Source of the DNA: CAISDA01 sp050258555
GTDB lineage: Bacteria > Bacteroidota > Ignavibacteria > UBA10030 > UBA8401
Length of the DNA: 28,638 nucleotides
Assembly: GCA_050258555.1 (NCBI GenBank)
Contig: JBLMZA010000083.1
Location: 1 to 28,638 of the forward strand
Direction of reading: 5' to 3'
Shown: positions 7,903-15,278 of the stretch, piece by piece
Layout of the letters: each line of letters opens with the position of its first letter
How positions within the stretch are numbered: position 1 is the stretch's first letter
Made by a program: the position numbers and the translations under genes
The notes under the pieces: model-generated
Database searches by the model: none
What the model saw: the letters and a program-made list of their open reading frames with translations, nothing else
What the model was told of the DNA's origin: nothing

Positions 7903-9573
7903 TCATACCGCGAAGTTCCAGCCTTCAATCCACACGGCCGATGCATATCCTCCGGCGATATTGAAGACCGGCGCGTATCCGGCCGCGCGCAGAATGCGCA
8001 GCGTCGTGTGGCCCAGAAAGCCGTCCTTGCTCAGCAGGTACAGCTCGGTATCGCGCGGCACTTCATCGAGCCGGTCCCGGACTTCGTCGGCCGGGATGTG
8101 CAGCGCGCCTTCAAGCGGCGCTTTGGATTGCTCGCCGAGCGTGCGGACGTCGAGGACGAGTCCCTTGCCCTGGCGGATATTTTCCAGCGCCTGGCGCGGG
8201 GCGATGAGCGGACTGTATCCCGTCAGATCGTTCTGGCCGATGAACGCCGCAAGATTCAACGGATCGTTCGCGCTGTTGAAAGGCGGCGCATAGGCAAGAT
8301 CGAGTTCCGCAAGATCCTCGAGCGTCATGGCGCCGTGCAGCGCCGTTGCGGCGACATCGATCCGCTTTTCCACCCCGCTTCGTCCGTATGCCTGCGCGCC
8401 CAGAAGACGTCCGGTCTTTTTGTCGTAGACGATCTTGAGCGCCAGCGGCGTGCTGCCGGGATAATAGGACGCATGATCGTCCTTAAATACATAGGCTGCG
8501 CCTGCATCGAAGCCCGCATCGCGCGCCGATTTTTCCGAAAGTCCGGTCGAGGCGGCCGTGTGATCGAACAGCTTCACCACCGACGTGCCGAGTGCGCCGC
8601 GGTATTTCATCGAACCGCCGAGCGCGTTTGTCCCGGCAATGCGTCCCTGGCGATTGGCCGGTCCGGCCAGGGGAATGCGCACTTTCTTTCCATGGATCTT
8701 GTGGGTGACTTCGATCATGTCGCCTGCGGCGATGATCGACGGATCGCTCGTTCTGAGCATCTCATCGACCACGAGACCGCCGCTTGCGCCGATCTCGAGT
8801 CCGGCTGCGCGCGCCAGCGTGAGCTCCGGCTTCACGCCGATGGAAAGCAGAACCAGATCGGCGTCGGCTTCGCTGCCGTCGGAAAGCTTCACCGAACATT
8901 CGGTGATCTCGGCGATGCCGGCATTCGTTCGCACATCGATTCCTTTTGCGGACAGGCTCGTCCTGATCATCGCGCCGAACTCCGCATCCATCTGCAGCAT
9001 CAGCTGCGGAGCGAGTTCTGCGATCGTGACATGAATGCCGCGCGCATGCAGCGCTTCGGCCATCTCCAGGCCGATGAAGCCGCCGCCGGCGATCACCGCT
9101 TTTGCAGGCTTCCGCTTTTCTATGAAAGCGTGTATGCGGTCCATGTCCGGAATGGTCCACAGCTTGAAGACATGCTCGTGCCGGATGCCGGGAATCGGAG
9201 GGACGACCGGCGACCCGCCCTGCGCAAGGATCAGCGTGTCGTATGGAAGCTCTTCCGTTCCCGAAGGCGTGCGCACAGCGACCGCTTTTGTTTCGCGATG
9301 GATCGCGACGGCTTCGGTATTCGTGCGCACATTCACCCGGTAGCGGCTGAAGAATCCTTCCGGCGTCTGCAGAAGCAGGCGCGACCGTTTCTGTATGTCG
9401 CCGCTGATGAAATAGGGCAGTCCGCAGTTGGCGAAGCTGACATACGGTCCTTTTTCAAGCACGGTGATCGTGGCTGTCTCATCGAGACGGCGGATGCGCG
9501 CAGCCGCTGTTGCGCCGGCGGCAACGCCTCCGATAATAACAATATTTTTCGTTATTGCAGTTTCTTCCATCAT
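7903..9573 (-). CDS. CoA-disulfide reductase-like FAD/NAD(P) oxidoreductase with C-terminal rhodanese domain
   Basis: This 556-aa protein belongs to the pyridine nucleotide-disulfide oxidoreductases of the CoADR/NADH-oxidase/persulfide-reductase group. The FAD-binding motif is G-G-V-A-A-G-A at 15-21, the single redox cysteine is Cys50 in S-F-A-N-C-G-L-P-Y, and the NAD(P)-binding motif G-G-G-F-I-G-L-E is at 163-170. A second FAD-contact A-A-G-D precedes the dimerisation domain with A-P-P-F-N-S-A-N-D-P. Residues about 455-556 form a rhodanese domain, the CoADR-RHD architecture. Here the catalytic cysteine position is Ser515 (L-L-S-K-D-G-F), so the domain is probably catalytically silent. The start at 9573 (ATGATGG) is preferred over an upstream Met at 9696, which would add 41 basic residues before the FAD domain. 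It likely reduces CoA disulfides, persulfides or polysulfides. Confidence 0.93.
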   Translation of the reverse strand: MMEETAITKNIVIIGGVAAGATAAARIRRLDETATITVLEKGPYVSFANCGLPYFISGDIQKRSRLLLQTPEGFFSRYRVNVRTNTEAVAIHRETKAVAVRTPSGTEELPYDTLILAQGGSPVVPPIPGIRHEHVFKLWTIPDMDRIHAFIEKRKPAKAVIAGGGFIGLEMAEALHARGIHVTIAELAPQLMLQMDAEFGAMIRTSLSAKGIDVRTNAGIAEITECSVKLSDGSEADADLVLLSIGVKPELTLARAAGLEIGASGGLVVDEMLRTSDPSIIAAGDMIEVTHKIHGKKVRIPLAGPANRQGRIAGTNALGGSMKYRGALGTSVVKLFDHTAASTGLSEKSARDAGFDAGAAYVFKDDHASYYPGSTPLALKIVYDKKTGRLLGAQAYGRSGVEKRIDVAATALHGAMTLEDLAELDLAYAPPFNSANDPLNLAAFIGQNDLTGYSPLIAPRQALENIRQGKGLVLDVRTLGEQSKAPLEGALHIPADEVRDRLDEVPRDTELYLLSKDGFLGHTTLRILRAAGYAPVFNIAGGYASAVWIEGWNFAV

Positions 9574-9793
9574 TGTTCTCTGGAAAATGAAAATACGAAG
9601 GGAAATCCGGAAGCGTCCGAATATTCTGTTGTTCTTTCCATTGGATGCATGTCGGAGCCTGAAAGATTCACGCACGCGGGCGCAGAAACGGCTCAACTTT
9701 TGGGCAATTAAACCGATGATAGCGGTGGAGAATGCGGTGTGCCGAGTGCGATATCAATGAACGTCCCGACTTCGTCATCCTGAGTGCCTGTTC

Positions 9794-12055
9794 ATGAATA
9801 AGCCTTTCTTCTTGCTTGCGTTTGTTCTCTTGGTGTCTCTCTGTCCGCATCGGAGTCGGGCGGCGGCGAAGGATGATGCCGCAGCCCCCCGCATCCTCTT
9901 GCTCAATTCCTACCACTCCGGATACAGCTGGTCCGATTCCGAAACCGTGGGCATCCTTGCGGCGCTCAAACGCCGCTTTCCCTCTTCTCAGCTCTCGATC
10001 GAGTATCTCGACTGCAAGCATTTTCCCGATGCCCGCCATTTCGAACGCCAGAAGGATCTGCTGCTGGAAAAATACGGCTCCTCCGCGTTTTCCGCGGTGA
10101 TCGTGATGGATAATCCCGCGCTCGACTTTGCCGTCCGATACCGCAGCGAGCTCTTTGCGCATGTGCCGCTCATCTTCTGCGGCATCAACGGCTACACTTC
10201 TTCCATGCTTGGAAGTCAGCCGGATATCGGCGGCATCATTGAAGAGTTCAACGTCCGGGCCACGCTTCAGCTCATGCTCGATACGCATCCTTTTGCCAGG
10301 CATGTGGTCATCATCCATGATTATACATCGACCGGACTCGGCGCACTGCGCGATGCGCAAGAGGCGATCAGAGACATACAAAAGCCGGTGACATTCCACA
10401 TCGTGCGCGATAGGGAAATCGGCAGTCTCGTCGATACGCTTCGGCGTGTCGAACCCGGATCGCTCGTGCTCCTGCTTCCCTATACGCGAGACCGGGCGGG
10501 ACGGGTCTTCGATCTCAACGAGATCGCCACGCTTCTCTCGCGTAATTGTCTTGTACCGGTGTATGCCGTGCATCAGGCCCAGTTCGGATCCGGCATCGCC
10601 GGCGGCGTGCTGATGGACGGAAAGGTGCATGGCGAGCAGGCCGGGGCGATGGCCGTGCGTGTGCTCGAAGGGGGAACGCCGGATATCCGCCATGAATCGT
10701 CGTTCATCACCGGTTTCGACTACGAGCAGATGCAGCGCCACAATATTCCGCTTTCGCGCGTCCCCTCGTCGGCCGAGCTGATCAACCATCCCGAATCGTT
10801 CTATACGCGCAACCGGGAGCTCGTCATCAACGCGCTTGCCGTCTTCGCTCTTTTGGTCTCGACGGTCGTTCTTCTGACCATCAACATCGTGAAGCGCAGA
10901 AAAGCCGAACGAGCGCTCAGAGAAAGCGCCCGCATGTACAAGGAATTGATCGAGTCCATTCCCGACGGCGTCTACAAGCGGAATACCGAAGGGAAGTTCA
11001 TCGATGTGAACCGCGCGATGCTGACCATCCTCGGATATGAGTCGAAAGGGGAGCTGATGGCCGTTCCGATCAGGCAGCTCTTCTTTTCCGACGACGAATA
11101 CGTTTCGGCTTCGCGCGAAGAGTCCCTGGGCCGGATGATGGTCTTCCGGATGCGCAAACGAGACGGCTCTGAAGTGTGGATTGAAGACAATGCCTCGAGA
11201 CACGTCGATGAGGGCGGCACCGTGCTCTATCATGAAGGCATTCTCCGCGACATCACCGAGCGCGTCCATTCCGAGCGGCAGCTGCGGCAGGCGCAGAAAC
11301 TCGAAGGCATCGGCACGCTCGCAGGAGGCATCGCGCACGACTTCAACAACCTTTTGGCGATGATTCTGGGCTCGGCCGAACTGCTCAAAGCCCGCTCGGG
11401 CGGCGATGAGAAACTGAAGAAATACGCCGACCGCATCATCGAAGCCTCGGAGCGCGGCGCATCCATTTCGCGCCAGCTTCTGATTTTCTCGCGTCCCGGA
11501 CAGGCTGAGCTTGCGCCGATCTCGATTTCGCACATCATCACCGGCCTGCAGGAGATGCTGCAGCATTTTCTGCCAAAGACGATTTCCATCGAGACTGTTG
11601 TCCGCAATACGCAGGGCATCATTATGGGAGACGAGGGCCAGATCCACCAGGCCCTGCTGAACCTCGCCATCAACGCGGGCGATGCGATGAATCACCGGGG
11701 CAGGCTCACCATCCGTGAGTTTTCCGTGCCGCCCGAAGCGATCGCATCCCGCTTCCATCAGAAGGCCGATGTGCCCTATGCGGCCGTGAGCGTTTCGGAT
11801 ACCGGCGCGGGCATGGACCGTGCGACAATGGAAAAGATCTTCGAGCCGTTCTTCTCGACGAAAGAGCAGGGGAAAGGGACGGGACTGGGATTATCGATCG
11901 TTCACGGGATCGTGAAAAGCCATCGCGGCTTTATCGATGTGGAAAGCACGCCCGGCACCGGCACGACATTCACGCTCTACTTCCCCTCCGTTCCTTCGCC
12001 GCCGGAAGCCACACAGAAGCAGGGAACGGGCTCCTCCGGCGCTACTCGACAGTGA
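9794..12055 (+). CDS. Membrane sensor histidine kinase with ABC-substrate-binding-type sensor and PAS domain
   Basis: A 753-aa protein. Residues 1-24 form a signal or first membrane segment. About 32-335 form a periplasmic ABC_sub_bind-like domain (R-I-L-L-L-N-S-Y-H-S-G-Y-S-W start). Residues 343-366 are a transmembrane helix, about 380-490 a PAS domain ending in R-D-I-T-E-R. The kinase core has the phospho-acceptor His515 in G-G-I-A-H-D-F-N-N-L-L, an N box (N-L-A-I-N-A-G-D-A), D-T-G-A-G-M-D, and F-F-S-T-K-E-Q-G-K-G-T-G-L-G-L-S. It should sense a periplasmic ligand and phosphorylate a response regulator. There is no receiver domain in it and no regulator gene nearby, so it is an orphan here. 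The start has little Shine-Dalgarno support. Its last 14 bases overlap the end of glmS on the other strand. Confidence 0.93.
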   Translation: MNKPFFLLAFVLLVSLCPHRSRAAAKDDAAAPRILLLNSYHSGYSWSDSETVGILAALKRRFPSSQLSIEYLDCKHFPDARHFERQKDLLLEKYGSSAFSAVIVMDNPALDFAVRYRSELFAHVPLIFCGINGYTSSMLGSQPDIGGIIEEFNVRATLQLMLDTHPFARHVVIIHDYTSTGLGALRDAQEAIRDIQKPVTFHIVRDREIGSLVDTLRRVEPGSLVLLLPYTRDRAGRVFDLNEIATLLSRNCLVPVYAVHQAQFGSGIAGGVLMDGKVHGEQAGAMAVRVLEGGTPDIRHESSFITGFDYEQMQRHNIPLSRVPSSAELINHPESFYTRNRELVINALAVFALLVSTVVLLTINIVKRRKAERALRESARMYKELIESIPDGVYKRNTEGKFIDVNRAMLTILGYESKGELMAVPIRQLFFSDDEYVSASREESLGRMMVFRMRKRDGSEVWIEDNASRHVDEGGTVLYHEGILRDITERVHSERQLRQAQKLEGIGTLAGGIAHDFNNLLAMILGSAELLKARSGGDEKLKKYADRIIEASERGASISRQLLIFSRPGQAELAPISISHIITGLQEMLQHFLPKTISIETVVRNTQGIIMGDEGQIHQALLNLAINAGDAMNHRGRLTIREFSVPPEAIASRFHQKADVPYAAVSVSDTGAGMDRATMEKIFEPFFSTKEQGKGTGLGLSIVHGIVKSHRGFIDVESTPGTGTTFTLYFPSVPSPPEATQKQGTGSSGATRQ

Positions 12056-13874
12056 CGCTCTTGGCAAGATTGCGCGGCTGGTCGACATTGAGTCCCTTGT
12101 GCACGGCAATGTGATAGGCCAGGAGCTGCAGCGGGATCGCGCTTAAGATCGGATTGAGCATCCGGATCGTCCTCGGAATCTTGATCGTGTAATCGACGTA
12201 GTGGTCGATCTGGTCGTCCTCTTCGTTGGCGATGGCGAGAATCTTTCCGCGCCGCGCCTTCACTTCCTGGATGTTGCTCAGGATCTTGTCGTATGTCGAA
12301 TCCTTCAGCGCAATGAACACCGCAGGCATGTTCTCGTCGATGAGCGCGATAGGACCGTGCTTCATCTCGGCGGCGGGATATCCTTCGGCGTGGATATAGG
12401 AAATCTCCTTCAGCTTCAACGCGCCCTCGAGCGCCACCGGAAAGTTGTATCCGCGTCCGAGGTAGAGGAAGTTGCGCGCATACGCGAAGCGTTCGGCAAT
12501 GTCTTTGATGCGGTCGTTCAGATCGAGGATCGACCGGATTTTTTCCGGAATCGACTGCAGTTCGCGCACGACCGTGCGTCCGTCTGTGAGGCTCATGCGC
12601 TTGCGCCGGGCGATCAAAAGCGTGACAAGGGCGAGCACCGTGAGCTGGGATGTGAAGGCCTTTGTGGAGGCGACGCCGATCTCCGGTCCCGCATGCAGGT
12701 ACACGCCCGCCTCCGATTCGCGCGCGATGGAGCTTCCCACCACGTTGCAGAGGCCGAGCGCCAGCGCGCCCTTGCGCTTGGTCTCCTTGAGCGCCGCGAG
12801 CGTATCGGCGGTTTCACCGCTTTGCGAGATGAACAGCACCGTATCGTCGCTGGTGACGATCGGGTTGCGGTAGCGGAACTCGCTCGCGTATTCGACCTCG
12901 GCCGGCGTCTCGGCATACTGCTCGAGCATGTATTCTCCCACCAGTCCCGCATGCCAGGATGTGCCGCAGGCCGAGATGATGATCCGCTTCGATTCGGCCA
13001 GGCGCGCGGCATACTCTTCGATGCCGCCCAGCTTTGCCGTGCCTTCCTCGAGCAGCAGCCTGCCGCGCATCGCATTGCGGACGCTCTCGGGCTGCTCCAT
13101 GATTTCCTTGAGCATGAAGTGGGGATACCCGCCCTTGCTGATTTCCTCGAGCTTCACGGTAATGTGCTGGACTTCCTTTTCGATGCGGTGGTCCATGATG
13201 TCGTTGACGATATAGCCGTCGCGCCGCACCTCGGCTAGTTCGCCGTCCTCGAGATAGACGATCTGCTTCGTGAAGGCGACAAGCGCCGACACATCCGAGG
13301 CGATGAAGTTCTCATGCTCTCCGATGCCGATGGCAAGGGGGGAGCCGTTCTTCGCGACGACGATCAGGTCGGGTTCATGGGCATCGACCACCGCGATGCC
13401 GTATGTGCCCTCGACCTGGCTTAAGGCGGCGCGCACGGCCTTCGAGAGCGGATAGCCCCGCTTCCTGAAGCTGTCGATCAGATGCACGAGCGCCTCGGTG
13501 TCGGTCTCGGTTTCGAACTCGAAGCCTTCGGCCATGAGCGTCTTTTTGATGGCGAGATAGTTTTCGATGATGCCGTTGTGGATGAGCATCATCGTCCGGC
13601 TGTTGTTCACATGCGGATGGGCGTTGCATTCGTTCGGAATGCCGTGCGTCGCCCAGCGCGTGTGTCCGATGCCGACGGTGGCGCCGTGCGACGAGCCGTT
13701 GATTTTCGACTCGAGCGCGGCGACCTTGCCGACGCTTTTAATGACGCTCACCGAATGATCGCGGATGAATCCGATGCCCGCCGAATCGTATCCGCGGTAT
13801 TCAAGCTGCTTGAGTCCGCCGATGAGAATCGGCACGCAGTTCTTTTCTCCGATATAGCCGACGATGCCGCACAT
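12042..13874 (-). CDS. glmS: Glutamine-fructose-6-phosphate aminotransferase (isomerizing)
   Basis: This 610-aa cytoplasmic enzyme makes glucosamine-6-phosphate from fructose-6-phosphate and glutamine, the first step to UDP-GlcNAc. It starts M-C-G-I-V-G-Y, so Cys2 becomes the N-terminal glutaminase nucleophile once the Met is removed. The glutaminase part includes the G-H-T-R-W-A-T-H-G loop. Two SIS sugar-isomerase domains follow (S-A-C-G-T-S-W-H-A and a S-Q-S-G-E-T-A-D-T loop). The C-terminus D-Q-P-R-N-L-A-K-S-V-T-V-E is diagnostic of the family. GGAAGGGAA precedes the start. It is the third gene of a minus-strand operon, 33 bases after the GlmU-like gene. No glmS ribozyme is visible in that short gap. 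Confidence 0.98.
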   Translation of the reverse strand: MCGIVGYIGEKNCVPILIGGLKQLEYRGYDSAGIGFIRDHSVSVIKSVGKVAALESKINGSSHGATVGIGHTRWATHGIPNECNAHPHVNNSRTMMLIHNGIIENYLAIKKTLMAEGFEFETETDTEALVHLIDSFRKRGYPLSKAVRAALSQVEGTYGIAVVDAHEPDLIVVAKNGSPLAIGIGEHENFIASDVSALVAFTKQIVYLEDGELAEVRRDGYIVNDIMDHRIEKEVQHITVKLEEISKGGYPHFMLKEIMEQPESVRNAMRGRLLLEEGTAKLGGIEEYAARLAESKRIIISACGTSWHAGLVGEYMLEQYAETPAEVEYASEFRYRNPIVTSDDTVLFISQSGETADTLAALKETKRKGALALGLCNVVGSSIARESEAGVYLHAGPEIGVASTKAFTSQLTVLALVTLLIARRKRMSLTDGRTVVRELQSIPEKIRSILDLNDRIKDIAERFAYARNFLYLGRGYNFPVALEGALKLKEISYIHAEGYPAAEMKHGPIALIDENMPAVFIALKDSTYDKILSNIQEVKARRGKILAIANEEDDQIDHYVDYTIKIPRTIRMLNPILSAIPLQLLAYHIAVHKGLNVDQPRNLAKSVTVE

Positions 13875-13907
13875 AAGACCGTTCCCTTCCTGTCGTGTGT
13901 CGTGCCG

Positions 13908-15167
13908 TTAATATGGATATCCGCGCTTGCGCCGTTCTTTCTTGGTGATGTCGAAGATCTTCCGGAAGAGCTTTTCCTCGAATTCCGCCATGGTGTGATC
14001 GCGGCGGAGCATGGCCCGTTTGGCCGTTTCGATCGAGCGCTCGAGATCGTATGTCGTGACCGATTTCCCGCCGCCCCAGGAGAAGGAGGGAAGATATTTC
14101 GCGGGGAATCCACCGTCGAAGATGTTGCAGGAATAGCCGATGATGGTGCCGGTGTTCAGCATCGTGTTGATGGCCGTCTTCGAGTGGTCGCCGATGATGC
14201 ATCCGAGAAACTGCAGGCCGCTGTCGACCACTTCGCCGTTGACGTAGATCTTCACGTTGCCGTAGTTGTTCTTGAGGTCGCTGTTGTTCGTGTCGGCGCC
14301 GATATTGACCCAGGATCCGACATAGGCGTGTCCGAGGAAGCCGTTGTGCTGCTTGTTGGTGAAGGGAAGAATGATCGAATCTTCGACTTCGCCGCCGATC
14401 TTGCAGGTCTTGCCGACCGACACGTTGTCGTGCAGCCGCGCCAGGCTCTTGACCTGGCTCTGCTCGCCGATATACACGGCGTTTTCGAGCACGGAGTTCG
14501 GAGAAATGCGCGACTGGCGGTCGATGTATATGGGGCCCGACGAGGCGTCGATGACGACGCCCGGCATCACCACCGCATTCTCGTCGATGAAGACATTGTC
14601 CGGACAGATGATGTGCGCGCCGTCCATGACCGTGCCGAGCATGCGCTTCTTCTTCGGCTCGACGAGATAGTTGAAGTCGTTGATGAACTCCTGGCGGTTG
14701 TATGTGATGAGATCCCAGATGTAATCGATATGGTTGATCTCGACGCGCTCGATCGGGATGCCGTCGAAATCGGCGAGCGAAAAGAGGTCGAAGAGGTTCG
14801 CCTTGATCTGTTCGAGCTTGGCGCCCGAGACGCGCACGGCCGCGATCGTATCGCCGCTCATGTACAGCTTGTTTTCGCTGTCGTTGAGCGGGATGATCTC
14901 GGCGAGGTTCTCGGGCGCGACGATGCGCCCGTTGATGAACAGACAGGAGTCGCCCTCGATGTGGTTGACCGACAGGCTCGCGTTGCGCGACTTGACCATC
15001 GGCTCGAGATACTGCCGGCAGTGTATCGAATACGGCACGCCGGGATACGCCCTCAGGATCTTCGCCCGCAGCGAGTTGATGCCGCAGATGAGGTCGTATG
15101 TGGTGCGCGAGAAGATCAGCGGTTCGAGCCGCTCATAATAGATATCCTCAAAAAGACACAGCTGCAT
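13908..15167 (-). CDS. GlmU-like sugar nucleotidyltransferase family protein with left-handed beta-helix
   Basis: A 419-aa protein. The start at Met 15167 is chosen for the GGAGGGGG just upstream. The N-terminal half (about 1-170) resembles the family-4 nucleotidyltransferase-like domain found in FCB GlmU-like proteins; it lacks the usual G-x-G-T-R pyrophosphorylase loop. Residues about 180-375 are hexapeptide repeats of a left-handed beta-helix, with I-D-E-N-A-V-V-M-P-G-V-V-I-D and a GlmU-like N-I-G-A-D-T-N-N-S-D segment and a later G-D-H-S-K-T-A-I-N-T. This suggests acyl (acetyl) transfer to an amino-sugar phosphate plus a possible nucleotidyl step. It sits directly before glmS, which supports a role in UDP-GlcNAc or related sugar synthesis. 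Whether both halves are active is uncertain. Confidence 0.82.
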   Translation of the reverse strand: MQLCLFEDIYYERLEPLIFSRTTYDLICGINSLRAKILRAYPGVPYSIHCRQYLEPMVKSRNASLSVNHIEGDSCLFINGRIVAPENLAEIIPLNDSENKLYMSGDTIAAVRVSGAKLEQIKANLFDLFSLADFDGIPIERVEINHIDYIWDLITYNRQEFINDFNYLVEPKKKRMLGTVMDGAHIICPDNVFIDENAVVMPGVVIDASSGPIYIDRQSRISPNSVLENAVYIGEQSQVKSLARLHDNVSVGKTCKIGGEVEDSIILPFTNKQHNGFLGHAYVGSWVNIGADTNNSDLKNNYGNVKIYVNGEVVDSGLQFLGCIIGDHSKTAINTMLNTGTIIGYSCNIFDGGFPAKYLPSFSWGGGKSVTTYDLERSIETAKRAMLRRDHTMAEFEEKLFRKIFDITKKERRKRGYPY

Positions 15168-15278
15168 GCCCCCTCCGTTTGTGTCGTTGAAAGTGATAGG
15201 GTACCCGTGATGCACATATCCGTTCAACAATAAAAACGCAGCATCGTTCCTTTCGATTCTTCCTTTGCCCGCTCCCTT

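Noticed and set aside
9574..9696. 41-residue N-terminal extension of the CoADR-like protein
   Set aside because: The extension is basic and irregular. The FAD-binding strand begins right after the Met at 9573, the usual start point in the family.
8008..9711. Plus-strand open frame of 567 codons opposite the CoADR-rhodanese gene
   Set aside because: An antisense shadow; the minus-strand protein has FAD, NAD and redox-cysteine motifs in order.
9668..11758. Minus-strand open frame (696 codons) opposite the histidine kinase
   Set aside because: The kinase motifs on the plus strand are complete; the antisense product is His/Arg/Asp-rich with no domain.
13875..13907. A glmS ribozyme or riboswitch before glmS
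   Set aside because: Only 33 bases separate the two genes, far too short for the ribozyme, and glmS is internal to an operon.
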